Assembly (NCBI GenBank): GCA_002307145.1 | Contig: DBTR01000067.1 | Span: 34,446 to 98,445, forward strand | Source of the DNA: Rhodospirillum sp. UBA1311 | GTDB lineage: Bacteria; Pseudomonadota; Alphaproteobacteria; Rhodospirillales; Rhodospirillaceae | Reading direction: 5' to 3' | Length of the DNA stretch: 64,000 nt | In this document: positions 18,323 through 27,033 of the stretch, piece after piece | Position numbering within the stretch: position 1 is the first letter of the stretch | Layout of the letters: every line of letters starts with the position of its first letter | Notes under the pieces: generated by a model | The model's database searches: none | The model's input: the letters and a program-made list of their open reading frames with translations, nothing else | What the model was told of the DNA's origin: nothing | Made by a program: the position numbers and the translations under genes

Positions 18323-18365
18323 GCCGGTTCCGCCCGATTCCGATCCGGGATCGGGCGGAACCGGC
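18323..18365 (+). terminator. Long hairpin between torA and moaA
   Basis: A perfect 16-bp inverted repeat, 18323-18338 against 18350-18365, with an 11-base loop. It lies just after the torA stop and just before moaA. There is no U-run, so it may reduce rather than block read-through, or protect the torCDA mRNA end. Confidence 0.6.
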
Positions 18366-18393
18366 AACACCGAGACAATCGGGAGCCAACGCG

Positions 18394-19380
18394 ATGATCG
18401 ATTCCTTCGGTCGCCCGATCACGTATCTGCGGGTTTCGGTCACCGACCGATGCAATCTGCGGTGCTTTTACTGCATGACCGACGATCCTGAATTCCTGCC
18501 CCGCCGCGACATTCTCGATATCGAGGAGTTGGAGCGGCTCTGCCGGGTCTTCGTGCGGCTGGGGGTGCGGAAAATCCGGATCACCGGGGGCGAGCCGCTG
18601 GTCCGGCGCGGGATCATGGACCTGCTCCGTCCGCTCGGGCAGGAAATCGCGGCGGGTCGCCTGCGGGAACTCTGCCTGACCACCAACGGCATGCAGCTCG
18701 CCCGCTTCGCGCCCGCGCTGGCGGCCACCGGAGTGCGGCGGATCAACGTCTCGCTCGACAGCCTGGATGCCGACGTCTTTCGGCGGATCACCCGCGGCGG
18801 CGATCTGGCTACCGTGCTGCATGGCGTATCCGCCGCGCGAGACGCCGGATTGGCGGTCAAGATCAACGCCGTGGCCTTGCGCGGCGTCAACGATGGCGGC
18901 CTTGGCGACCTGGTTGCCTGGTGCGGCGAACAAGGCTTCGACCTGACTCTGATCGAAACCATGCCGCTTGGCGGTCTCGCCGCCAGTCGCGCAATGCAAT
19001 ATCTCCCACTCGACGAGGTTCGCCGCCACTTGGCCCGCAACTGGACGCTCGTGCCCTCCGATTACCGGACCGACGGACCGGCACGCTATTGGGACATCCG
19101 GGAAACCGGGTGCCGGCTCGGCTGCATCGAAGCCATGAGCCATTGCTTTTGCGCGAGCTGCAATCGGGTGCGCCTGACCGCCGCAGGGTCGTTGAACCTT
19201 TGCCTGGGACGAAGCGACAGCGTCGATCTGCGCACGTTGCTGCGCACCCACGACAGCGACGCCCACCTCGAACGCGCGATTCTCGCCGCCGTCGCGGCCA
19301 AGCCCGAGGGCCACGATTTCGCGATCGGCGCGGGCATCCCGCCGGTCTCGTTCCGCCGGATGTACCAGACCGGCGGCTGA
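18394..19380 (+). CDS. moaA: MoaA, GTP 3',8-cyclase (molybdenum cofactor synthesis)
   Basis: A radical SAM enzyme for the first step of molybdopterin synthesis. The radical SAM cluster motif C20-x3-C24-x2-C27 sits in DRCNLRCFYCM, ITGGEPLVRRG follows, and the C-terminal cluster site CASCNRVRLTA plus a later Cys binds the second 4Fe-4S. The protein ends in the Gly-Gly tail typical of MoaA. Length 328 is normal. Placement behind torCDA suggests a dedicated supply of cofactor when TorA is made; a housekeeping moaA elsewhere is possible but not visible. Confidence 0.93.
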   Translation: MIDSFGRPITYLRVSVTDRCNLRCFYCMTDDPEFLPRRDILDIEELERLCRVFVRLGVRKIRITGGEPLVRRGIMDLLRPLGQEIAAGRLRELCLTTNGMQLARFAPALAATGVRRINVSLDSLDADVFRRITRGGDLATVLHGVSAARDAGLAVKINAVALRGVNDGGLGDLVAWCGEQGFDLTLIETMPLGGLAASRAMQYLPLDEVRRHLARNWTLVPSDYRTDGPARYWDIRETGCRLGCIEAMSHCFCASCNRVRLTAAGSLNLCLGRSDSVDLRTLLRTHDSDAHLERAILAAVAAKPEGHDFAIGAGIPPVSFRRMYQTGG

Positions 19381-19409
19381 CTGGAGATCCCGCCGCGAGG
19401 GACGACGCC

Positions 19410-20294
19410 TCAACCCTCGCCGCCGCGACGGACACGGGCGAGAGTGCTGTGGAGGAGCTCGATGAGGTCTTGCTTCTTCTCCTGGCGGCGCATGACGATG
19501 CCGAGCTCGCGGGTGAGCCCGATGTCGCCGAACGGCAGGACTCGCATGTTCAGCACCCGGGCGCGCGGAATGTAGAGACCCGGCACGATCCCCGCCCCCA
19601 GGCCCGCGCCCACCATCAGCACGATCGCCTCGAAGGTGTCGAGCTCCATTTCCGGCACCAGCTTCAACCCCTTGCGTTCCAGTACCGCATCGATCTCGCG
19701 CTCGCCGGGAAGAATCGGGACGAACCGCAGGTACGGCGCCGACGACAGGACTTCGTCGTCGGTGAGACCCGGGGTTCCCGGTGGGGCGATCACGTAGAAG
19801 CGCTCGACCGCATAAGACTTCCACAGCAGATCGCGATTCTCGACCGGAGGACCGACCACCAGGGCGGCATCGAGGCGTCCGGCGCGGACTTCCTGGGTGA
19901 GTTCGGACGACAGGCGGCCGCTGCCAACCAGGCGCAGCGACAGGCGCGGGTGGCTCGACTTGAGGGCGTGGAGCGCCTCGGGAAGGCCCGACGACAGGGC
20001 GCTGCGCACCGCCCCGATGGTGAGGTTGCCGCCGATATGGGCGCGACTGTTGCGTTCGAGAAAGAGGTCGTGCGCGTTGAGGATCGTGCGCGCGGTTTCG
20101 ACGTACATGCGGCCGACGCGGGTCAGGCGCGGTGGACGACAGGCACGGTCGAACAGCGGCAGGCGCAACTGGCTTTCGAGGTCGCCCATCTGCTGGCTGA
20201 CCGCCGACTGGGTCAGGTTGACGGCCTGGGCGGCACGGGAAAACGAGCCGTATTCGGCCACCGCCACCAGGGTTGCAAGCTTTCTCAGATCCAT
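19410..20294 (-). CDS. LysR-family regulator, divergent from cassette A
   Basis: A 294-residue LysR-type regulator. MDLRKLATLVAVAEYGSFSRAA and LTQSAVSQQMGDLE form the winged helix-turn-helix; the C-terminal two-lobe inducer domain follows. The ATG at 20294, with GAGG upstream, is preferred over an in-frame upstream TTG/ATG at 20318. It is transcribed away from the aminotransferase and cassette A across 167 bases that contain two palindromes, the usual layout for a LysR activator of the neighbouring pathway. Confidence 0.9.
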   Translation of the reverse strand: MDLRKLATLVAVAEYGSFSRAAQAVNLTQSAVSQQMGDLESQLRLPLFDRACRPPRLTRVGRMYVETARTILNAHDLFLERNSRAHIGGNLTIGAVRSALSSGLPEALHALKSSHPRLSLRLVGSGRLSSELTQEVRAGRLDAALVVGPPVENRDLLWKSYAVERFYVIAPPGTPGLTDDEVLSSAPYLRFVPILPGEREIDAVLERKGLKLVPEMELDTFEAIVLMVGAGLGAGIVPGLYIPRARVLNMRVLPFGDIGLTRELGIVMRRQEKKQDLIELLHSTLARVRRGGEG

Positions 20295-20326
20295 GCCGCC
20301 TCGCAACTTTGTAAGCAAAGCTTATA

Positions 20327-20384
20327 CTAATAATTAGATAAATTCGCTATCACGAATTCTAAATCCCGTCATACTAATTTTTAG
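20327..20384. promoter_or_regulatory. Two related palindromes in the lysR-aminotransferase intergenic region
   Basis: CTAATAATTAG at 20327-20337 and CTAATTTTTAG at 20374-20384 are each palindromic apart from their centres, both preceded by ATA, with 47 bases between their starts. The stretch is AT-rich unlike its surroundings. They are candidate recognition and activation sites for the LysR protein. Confidence 0.45.
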
Positions 20385-20461
20385 GCGAACGTAGAAAGAG
20401 CCTAAAACTTATGCACATGCCGGCGGCGTTTCCGGCCGATCCGGCATCGCGGGAGCGAAGA

Positions 20462-21661
20462 ATGTCGATGATTGCGGAACACATGAGCTGCATCAAACAG
20501 TCCGCCGCCTCGGTCGTATCGGCGCGGGCGGTGGCATTGCGGCAGCAGGGCAAGGACGTCATCAGCCTTTCGGCAGGCGAGCCCGATTTCCCCACCCCGG
20601 AACACGTTCAGCTGGCGGGCATCCGCGCGATCGTCGAAGGCAAGACCAAATACCCGCCGATTCCCGGCATCATGCCCTTGCGCAAGGCGGTGTGCGCCAA
20701 GCTCAAGCGCGAAAACGGCCTCGACTACGCCCCCGAACAGGTGATTGCGAGTTCGGGCGCGAAGCAGGTGATCTTCAATGCGCTCGCCGTCACCCTCGAT
20801 CCCGGCGACGAGGTGATCGTGCCCGCACCGTATTTCGGCTGCTACACCGAGGAGACCGCGCTGTGCAAAGGCGTGCCGGTGGTGGTGGAAACCACCATCG
20901 CGGACGGCTTCCGCCTCGACGCCGCGCGCCTCGAAGCCGCAATCACGCCGCGCACCAAGTGGCTGATCCTCAACAACCCCAACAACCCCTCGGGCGCGGT
21001 TCTCGATCGCGGCCGCCTGGAGGCGATCGCCGAGGTGCTGCGACGCCATCCGCAGGTCTGGGTGCTCTCCGACGACATCTACGAACACCTGATCTACGAC
21101 GACCTGCCGTTCATCTCGATTCTCGAAGTCGCTCCCGACCTCAAGGACCGCACCCTGGTGGTGAACGGCTTTTCCAAGACCTTCAGCATGACCGGCTGGC
21201 GTCTCGGCTACGGCGCAGGCCCGCTGGAGCTGATCAAGAACATGACGAAGTACCAGTCGCAGAGCACCAGCGGCGCATGCCAGGTCTCGCAATGGGCCGG
21301 CGTCGCCGCGCTCGAAGGCGAGATGGGGTTCGCGGCGCGCCAGCGCGCGATCTTCCAGAAGCGGCGCGACCTCGTGGTGCAGCGCCTCGGCGCGGTTCCG
21401 GGGCTGGAGGCGATCTGCCCCGAAGGCGCGTTCTACGTCTATGTTTCGTGCACAGCGATGCTCGGCCGCACCGCGCCCGATGGCCGTGCGATCGCGAGCG
21501 ATGCGGACTTCGCCGACTACCTGCTCGATGCGGGCGTGGCGCTGATCCCGGGCGTCGCGTTCGGGCTTTCGCCGTTCGTGCGGATCTCGTTCGCCACCGA
21601 CACCGCGTCCCTTGAGGAAGCCTGCCGCCGGATCGCCGCCGCGTGCGCCGACCTCCGCTAG
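20462..21661 (+). CDS. PLP-dependent class I aminotransferase (aspartate aminotransferase family)
   Basis: A 399-residue fold-type I aminotransferase with the family signatures SAGEPDFPTPEHV, GAKQVIFNAL, NNPNNPSGAV and the PLP-lysine in NGFSKTFSMTGWRLGY (Lys near residue 239). GGGAG six bases before the ATG at 20462 fixes the start; an in-frame ATG at 20411 has no such site. First gene of cassette A. It could move an amino group between an amino acid released by the lyase (aspartate-like) and a 2-oxo acid such as oxaloacetate or a sulfonated analogue; substrate is not determined by sequence. Confidence 0.9.
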   Translation: MSMIAEHMSCIKQSAASVVSARAVALRQQGKDVISLSAGEPDFPTPEHVQLAGIRAIVEGKTKYPPIPGIMPLRKAVCAKLKRENGLDYAPEQVIASSGAKQVIFNALAVTLDPGDEVIVPAPYFGCYTEETALCKGVPVVVETTIADGFRLDAARLEAAITPRTKWLILNNPNNPSGAVLDRGRLEAIAEVLRRHPQVWVLSDDIYEHLIYDDLPFISILEVAPDLKDRTLVVNGFSKTFSMTGWRLGYGAGPLELIKNMTKYQSQSTSGACQVSQWAGVAALEGEMGFAARQRAIFQKRRDLVVQRLGAVPGLEAICPEGAFYVYVSCTAMLGRTAPDGRAIASDADFADYLLDAGVALIPGVAFGLSPFVRISFATDTASLEEACRRIAAACADLR

Positions 21662-21709
21662 GCCGTGCCACGAAATTCCGAGAACGAGAAGAAGAAGGGT
21701 ACGCAACAC

Positions 21710-23065
21710 ATGATCGACATCGTCCACCCGATGGATGCCCCACTGTTCAAGGGCCTGACCTCGACCCCAGCGATGCGCGAGATCTTCCAGGCGAGCGGTT
21801 TCGTGCAGGCCTGGCTCGACGTCGAAGCGGCGCTCGCCGAAGCTCAGGCGGAAATCGGCATGATCCCCGCCGAGGCCGCCGCGGCGATCCGCGCCAAGGC
21901 CGACGTGAAGCTGATCGACATCGAGCGGGTCCTGGCCCACGGCAAGGAAACCGCCCACACCCTGCTCGGCGTGTTGCGCGAATACCGGGCCAACCTCGGC
22001 GATCCGCACCAGACCTGGCTGCACTACGGCGCGACCACCCAGGACATCCTCGACAGCGCGACGATGCTGACCGTCGCCCGCGCCCATGCGGAGATCGGCC
22101 GCCAACTCGACGATATCGTCGACGTCCTGCTGCGGTTGATGACGCGCCACCGCGACACCCTGGCGGTGGCGCGTTCCCACGGCAACCACGCCTTGCCCTT
22201 CACCTTCGGCCTCAAGGTCGCGGGTTGGCTCGACGAAATGGACCGCAACCGCGATCGCTGGCGCGAGCTTCGCGCGCGGTGTCTGGTCGGCAACCTCTCG
22301 GGGGCGATCGGAACCTTCGCCGCCTGGGGCGACCAGGGCCTGGACCTGCAGCAGCGCGCCTGCCGCATTCTCGGCCTCGGCGTACCGCGCACCTGGTGGC
22401 ACGCCCAGCGCGATCGCCTCGCCGAACTCCTCAACGCACTGTCGCTGGTCGCCGGAACCTCGGCGCGCATCGCGCAGGAAATCTATGTCTCCTGCATGAC
22501 CGAGATCGGCGAACTCGCCGAGGCCTACACCCACGACACCGTCGGCTCCAGCACCATGCCGCACAAGCTCAACCCGATCGGCAGCGAGTGGGTGCGCTCG
22601 CTCGCGGCGATCGTGCAGGGCAACGCGGCGGTGATGGACCGCCTGATGACGCCGCTCAACGAACGCGACGGCAGCGTCTGGCGCGCCGAATGGGTGACGG
22701 TGCCGGAAACCTTCTGCCTCGCCGGAGCGATGCTCGCCCAGCTGCACAAGGTGCTCTCGGGCCTCCGCGTCAACGAAAAGCGGATGCGCGCCAACCTCGA
22801 CCAGCTCAAGGGCGTACTGCTCTCCGAACGGGTGATGTTCGTACTGTCGCGGGCGATGCCGCTCGGCGCTGCGCACGAGGTGATCCACGAGATTTCGCTC
22901 AAGGCGCTGGAGGAGGACAAGCCGATGCTCGACCTTCTGCTCGCCGATACGCGTGTGGCGAAAGCCTGCGACCGGGCGGAGCTCGAAGCGGCGCTCAAGC
23001 CGGAGAACTACACCGGCCTCTCCGCCGTCATCGTCGATGCGCTCGCCCGCGAGGTGCGTGGATGA
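21710..23065 (+). CDS. Fumarase/aspartase-superfamily lyase, cassette A
   Basis: A 451-residue member of the adenylosuccinate lyase / carboxymuconate cycloisomerase branch. WLHYGATTQDILDSA, RSHGNHALPFTFGLK and the signature loop GSSTMPHKLNPIGSE near residue 279 supply the fold's catalytic regions. Superfamily members eliminate a leaving group from a succinyl or lactonising substrate, usually making fumarate. It is neither a clear PurB nor PcaB by context: no purine or aromatic genes are near. The iminodisuccinate C-N lyase of Agrobacterium belongs to this superfamily and also pairs with a MmgE/PrpD epimerase, as here. Paralogue at 37659-39059. Confidence 0.88.
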   Translation: MIDIVHPMDAPLFKGLTSTPAMREIFQASGFVQAWLDVEAALAEAQAEIGMIPAEAAAAIRAKADVKLIDIERVLAHGKETAHTLLGVLREYRANLGDPHQTWLHYGATTQDILDSATMLTVARAHAEIGRQLDDIVDVLLRLMTRHRDTLAVARSHGNHALPFTFGLKVAGWLDEMDRNRDRWRELRARCLVGNLSGAIGTFAAWGDQGLDLQQRACRILGLGVPRTWWHAQRDRLAELLNALSLVAGTSARIAQEIYVSCMTEIGELAEAYTHDTVGSSTMPHKLNPIGSEWVRSLAAIVQGNAAVMDRLMTPLNERDGSVWRAEWVTVPETFCLAGAMLAQLHKVLSGLRVNEKRMRANLDQLKGVLLSERVMFVLSRAMPLGAAHEVIHEISLKALEEDKPMLDLLLADTRVAKACDRAELEAALKPENYTGLSAVIVDALAREVRG

Positions 23066-24456
23066 CCGCCGCCGCACCCTGGCTCGCGCCTCTGGCGGAT
23101 TGGTGCGCGTCGCTCGACGGCGCGACCCTTTCCGCAACCGTGCGCGACCGGGTGCGGGACGCGGCTCTCGATTGGTACGGGGCGCTCGCCGCGGGCGTCG
23201 CCCATCCCCTGGCGCCACGCTATCGCGCGGCGCTACTCCGCGACGGCATCGGCAACGCTTCGGTGGCGGGTGACCCGACCCTGCGTCCGATCCTGACGGC
23301 CGCGCCGCTCAACGCCGCGTTGTCGCATCTCGCCGAGGTCGACGACGGCCACCGCCTCGCGATCATGCATCCCGGGATCACCGTGATGCCGGTGGCCCTC
23401 GCCCTTGCCGAGATGCGCGACCTCTCCGCCGCCGACCTGCGCGCGGCGATCGTCGCCGGATACGAGGTCGGGCTGCGCGTCGGCGCGTTGCTCGGCAAGG
23501 CGCATTACGCGGTCTGCCATGTCACCGCCACCGCCGGATGCTTCGCCGCCGCCGCCACCGCGAGCCGCGCATTGGGACTTTCGGCGGAACGCACGTTGCA
23601 CGCGCTCGGACACGCCGGAACCCAGGCGGCGGGGCTATGGCAGTTTCTCGACGACAATGCCGAGGCGGCCAAGGCCTTCCATGCCGCGACTGCGGCGCGC
23701 AACGGCCTGACTGCGGCGTTTCTCGCGGAATCCGGGATCCCGGGCGCCGTCCGGGTCCTTGAGGGGCCGCGAGGCCTGCTGGCCGCATATCACCTCGCTG
23801 CGGATCCGGCACGCCTCGCGGTTCCGACCGCGCCACCGCTCCAGATCGAAACCGTGACGGTCAAGAGCTGGCCGACCTGCGGCCAGATGCACAGTTGCCT
23901 CGACGCGGTGCGCGACATCCTCGCGGCCACGCCGCTGAAGCCGGAACAGGTGGCGGTGGTGCGGGTGCGCGGCCCGAAGGCGCAGACCGACATCGCCGCG
24001 CGCCGCGACCCGAAAACCTTCGAGGAGGCGAAGTTCTCCACCGCCTTCTGCGTCGCGTTCCAACTGACCGAAGGCGACCTGACCTTCGCCAACTTCACCG
24101 CAGCCGCGCTCGACCGCCCCGATATCCACGCGCTCGCCGCGCACGTCAGCGTCGTCGAGGATCCGGCGCTCACCGCGCGCTTCCCCGCCGAGCGTCCCGC
24201 CGAGGTCGAGATCGAGCTTGCCGACGGACGCCGCCTCCGCGCCGCCCGCGCCTTCCGCCGCGGCGATCCGGAGGCGCCGTGGAGCTTCCCCGAACTGATC
24301 GCGCGCTTCGATGCGATCGCAACCGCGCTGCCGGAAATGCAGCGCGCCGAGGTCGTCGCCTGGTGCGCCGCCCTCGCGATGAGCGACACCCGCCAGGGCG
24401 CGGCGGTTCGCCACGTGTTCGATAACATGCGCCCACACAAGGGAGTAACGCAGTGA
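23062..24456 (+). CDS. MmgE/PrpD-family protein, cassette A (candidate epimerase)
   Basis: A 464-residue MmgE/PrpD-fold protein. SHLAEVDDGHRLAIMHPG, VAGYEVGLRVGALLG, HVTATAGCFAAAA, ALGHAGTQAAGLWQF and SWPTCGQMH are the conserved blocks. The family includes 2-methylcitrate dehydratase, cis-aconitate decarboxylase and iminodisuccinate epimerase. The ATG overlaps the lyase stop (ATGA), and its own stop overlaps the next start, so it is made with the lyase. The epimerase role is the best guess because of the lyase partner; dehydratase activity cannot be excluded. Confidence 0.87.
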   Translation: MTAAAPWLAPLADWCASLDGATLSATVRDRVRDAALDWYGALAAGVAHPLAPRYRAALLRDGIGNASVAGDPTLRPILTAAPLNAALSHLAEVDDGHRLAIMHPGITVMPVALALAEMRDLSAADLRAAIVAGYEVGLRVGALLGKAHYAVCHVTATAGCFAAAATASRALGLSAERTLHALGHAGTQAAGLWQFLDDNAEAAKAFHAATAARNGLTAAFLAESGIPGAVRVLEGPRGLLAAYHLAADPARLAVPTAPPLQIETVTVKSWPTCGQMHSCLDAVRDILAATPLKPEQVAVVRVRGPKAQTDIAARRDPKTFEEAKFSTAFCVAFQLTEGDLTFANFTAAALDRPDIHALAAHVSVVEDPALTARFPAERPAEVEIELADGRRLRAARAFRRGDPEAPWSFPELIARFDAIATALPEMQRAEVVAWCAALAMSDTRQGAAVRHVFDNMRPHKGVTQ

Positions 24457-24755
24457 TCCGCAACGCCATCATCATCGACGCGGGCGACAACATCGCCACC
24501 GTGCTGCGCGATGTCGCGGCCGGCGAGGAGGTCGTCGCCGGACTGGGCGACGAAGCCGTCGTCCTCGTCGCCGCCGAACCGATTCCGTTCGGCCACAAGG
24601 TTGCCGTACGCGCCATCGCCAAGGACGAGGAAATTCTCAAATACGCGGCGGTGATCGGCGCCGCGACCCGGGACATCGCCCGGGGCATGCACGTCCACGT
24701 CCAGAACGTCGTCAGCCTGCGTGGCCGCGGCGACCTCGAACCCCGGGAGAAATGA
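24453..24755 (+). CDS. UxaA-family N-terminal (SAF) subunit, SuyA-like, cassette A
   Basis: A 100-residue SAF-domain protein starting at GTG 24453, overlapping the previous stop (GTGA). IIDAGDNIATVLRDV, IPFGHKVAVRAI and HVHVQNVVSLRGRGD match the small domain of altronate dehydratase UxaA and the small subunit SuyA of sulfolactate sulfo-lyase. It must work with the large subunit directly downstream. Split small and large genes of this length fit SuyAB and several uncharacterised dehydratases. A homologue is at 35975-36265. Confidence 0.87.
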   Translation: MIRNAIIIDAGDNIATVLRDVAAGEEVVAGLGDEAVVLVAAEPIPFGHKVAVRAIAKDEEILKYAAVIGAATRDIARGMHVHVQNVVSLRGRGDLEPREK

Positions 24756-25918
24756 GCATGAGCTTTCTCGGATACCGTCGCGCCAACGGCCAGGTCGGCA
24801 CCCGCAACTATGTCGGAATTCTCGCCACCGTCGCCTGCGCCAACGAAGTCGCCCTCGGCATCGCCAACCAGGTGCGCGGCACCATGGCGTTCACCCACCA
24901 GCAAGGCTGCTGCCAGACGCCTCCCGATCTCCAACGGGTGACGCGCACCCTCGCGGGCCTCGGCTGCAATCCCAACCTCGCGGCGGTGATTCTCGTCAGC
25001 CTCGGTTGCGAAGGCACCGATGTCGCGGCGGTGGCCGAAGCGATCAAGGCGACCGGCAAGCCGGTCGCGGTTCTTCCGATCCAGGAAAGCGGCGGCCTCG
25101 CCAACACCCTCGCCAAGGGAACCCTGCTTGCGCAGAAGCTGGTGATGGATGCGTCGCACATTTCCCGCGAGCCGTGCGACGATTCCGATCTCGTCGTCGG
25201 GCTCAAGTGCGGCAGCTCCGACACCACCTCCGGCCTCGCGCCGAATCCGGCGCTCGGACTCGCCGTCGAACGGCTCACCGCGATCGGCGGCACGGCGGTG
25301 ATGGGTGAAGTCACCGAGTTCATCGGCGCCGAGCACATCCTCGCCGCTCAGGCCAAGGACGAAGCCACGGGACGCCGCATTCTCGACCTCGTCGAGCGCA
25401 TGGAGAACCGCGCCAAGGCGGTAGGCGTCGATATGCGCGGCGGCCAGCCGACTCCCGGCAACATCAAGGGCGGCCTCACCACGATCGAGGAGAAGTCCCT
25501 CGGCGCGATCGCCAAGGCGGGCCGCGCGATCGTCCAGGACGTCTACGAATACGGCGAGCGCCCGCGGGTCAAGGGGCTGGTGGTGATGGACTCCCCCGGC
25601 CGCGAACCGGAACTGCTGACCGGCATGGCGGCGGCGGGCTGCAACGTCATCGTCTTCACCACCGGCCGCGGCGCGCCGCAGGGCTTCCCGTTCGTTCCGG
25701 TACTCAAGGTCACGGGCAACCGCAACACCTGGGAAACCCTCGTGGATCACATGGACCTTTCGGTGCACGAGGTGATCGACGGCAGCGAAAGCATGCCGGC
25801 CGCGGCCGCGCGGCTTTACGACGCGATTCTCGGCGTCGCCGGCGGGGTCACCACGAAAGCGGAAGTCTCCGGCTACTTCAAGGCTATGGATATCTACGTC
25901 ACCGGCCCGGTGATCTGA
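24752..25918 (+). CDS. UxaA-family C-terminal large subunit, SuyB-like, cassette A
   Basis: A 388-residue large subunit of a UxaA-type lyase. FLGYRRANGQVGTRNYVGIL, FTHQQGCCQTPPD, LKCGSSDTTSGL, MGEVTEFIGAEHI, RGGQPTPGNIKGGLTTIEEK and the end AMDIYVTGPVI are conserved. With the SAF subunit it should remove water or sulfite from a 2-hydroxy acid in an iron-dependent manner. Cys residues in GCCQT and KCGSSD are candidate metal or cluster ligands. Known relatives: D-altronate and galactarate dehydratases and (2R)-sulfolactate sulfo-lyase. The ATG overlaps the upstream stop; the ATG two codons on is an alternative start. Confidence 0.88.
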   Translation: MSMSFLGYRRANGQVGTRNYVGILATVACANEVALGIANQVRGTMAFTHQQGCCQTPPDLQRVTRTLAGLGCNPNLAAVILVSLGCEGTDVAAVAEAIKATGKPVAVLPIQESGGLANTLAKGTLLAQKLVMDASHISREPCDDSDLVVGLKCGSSDTTSGLAPNPALGLAVERLTAIGGTAVMGEVTEFIGAEHILAAQAKDEATGRRILDLVERMENRAKAVGVDMRGGQPTPGNIKGGLTTIEEKSLGAIAKAGRAIVQDVYEYGERPRVKGLVVMDSPGREPELLTGMAAAGCNVIVFTTGRGAPQGFPFVPVLKVTGNRNTWETLVDHMDLSVHEVIDGSESMPAAAARLYDAILGVAGGVTTKAEVSGYFKAMDIYVTGPVI

Positions 25919-25931
25919 GGAGGCGCACGCG

Positions 25932-26990
25932 ATGACTGGAACCATCAGACGCATACCCGTCGCCCTCGCACGCAACGCCGCGATCGACATCCTCGTCGCG
26001 CGCGGCGTCCCTGCGGTGGACGCGGGCAAGGTGGCGGACTCGTTGATCGCCGCCGACCTCCGCGGCATCGACACCCATGGCCTCGCCTGCCTGAAGGATT
26101 ACGTGCAGGCGCTCGAAGAAAACCGGATCGCCGCGACGCCGAGCTTCCGCATCGACCAGCGATTCCCGTGGGCGAGCCGTCTCGATGCCGACAACGGCCT
26201 CGGACCGCTCGCCGCATGGGAAGGCATGACGCTCGCGATTGGATCCGCGGAACGCTTCGGCATCGGCGCGACCGGCGTGACCCGGAGCAACCACTTCGGC
26301 GCCGCCGGAGTGTACGCCGCGATGGCGGCCGAGCGCGGTTGCATCGGCATCGTCGCGGCCAACGCATCGGCGGTGGCCGCGCCGCACGGCGCGACCAAGC
26401 CGATGCTCGGCACCAACCCGCTTGCAATCGCCATCCCGGCGGGGCGGTTTGCACCGGTGGTTCTCGACATGGCGACCAGCGAGGGTTCGCGCAAAAAAGT
26501 CCGCAAGGCGCTTGAGGACGGCAGCGAGATCCCTTCCGGTTGGGCGCTCGGCCCCGACGGCAAGCCGACTACCGACCCGGCGCAGGCACTCAAGGGAGTA
26601 ATGCTGCCGTTCGCCGGGGCGAAGGGATCGGGCTTGAGCCTGATCGTCGACATCCTCGCGGGCGTGCTCACTGGAGCCGCGTTCGGCGGCCAGGTTTTGA
26701 GCGTGATGACCAACCAGGAACGGGAGTCCGGCAACGGCCACTTCATGCTCGCGTTCAAGGCGTCCGCCTTCCTCGAACAGACCGCATACACCCATCGCAT
26801 CGAGGAGGAAATCGAACGGCTGCATGCGCTGCCGCCCGCCACCGGCTTCGACGCCGTGACCTATCCGGGCGAGCGCAGCGCGCGCGTCCGCGCCGATCGC
26901 AGCGCGCTCGGCATCCCGATGACCGAGGCCCGCATCGAAGCACTCGTCGCCCTGGGCGGCGGCCGCTTGCGGACTCCGGCGACAATCTGA
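25932..26990 (+). CDS. Ldh_2-family NAD(P)-dependent 2-hydroxy acid dehydrogenase (ComC-like)
   Basis: A 352-residue member of the type-2 malate/L-lactate dehydrogenase family. DLRGIDTHGLACLKDYV, VTRSNHFGAAGVYAAMA, NASAVAAPHGATKPMLGTNPLA and PFAGAKGSGLSLIVDIL carry the substrate histidines and cofactor site. Relatives act on malate, ureidoglycolate, diketogulonate and, as ComC, on (R)-sulfolactate. GAGGAGG eight bases before the ATG gives strong translation. Following a SuyAB-like pair and preceding a TTT transporter, the order resembles sulfolactate loci, but the sulfonate link is inference. Confidence 0.9.
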   Translation: MTGTIRRIPVALARNAAIDILVARGVPAVDAGKVADSLIAADLRGIDTHGLACLKDYVQALEENRIAATPSFRIDQRFPWASRLDADNGLGPLAAWEGMTLAIGSAERFGIGATGVTRSNHFGAAGVYAAMAAERGCIGIVAANASAVAAPHGATKPMLGTNPLAIAIPAGRFAPVVLDMATSEGSRKKVRKALEDGSEIPSGWALGPDGKPTTDPAQALKGVMLPFAGAKGSGLSLIVDILAGVLTGAAFGGQVLSVMTNQERESGNGHFMLAFKASAFLEQTAYTHRIEEEIERLHALPPATGFDAVTYPGERSARVRADRSALGIPMTEARIEALVALGGGRLRTPATI

Positions 26991-27033
26991 CCAGCATCGC
27001 GTTCCAAAAACTTAAAATACAGGGAGACACCCA

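Noticed and set aside
15762..18455. Minus-strand frame of 897 codons
   Set aside because: Antisense to torA; no recognisable motif.
21710..23065. Calling the cassette lyases purB or pcaB
   Set aside because: No purine or protocatechuate genes are near, both copies pair with MmgE/PrpD and UxaA-type genes, and the superfamily is too broad for a name by motif alone.
20402..23218. Minus-strand frame of 938 codons
   Set aside because: Antisense to the aminotransferase and lyase, with shadow composition and no domain.
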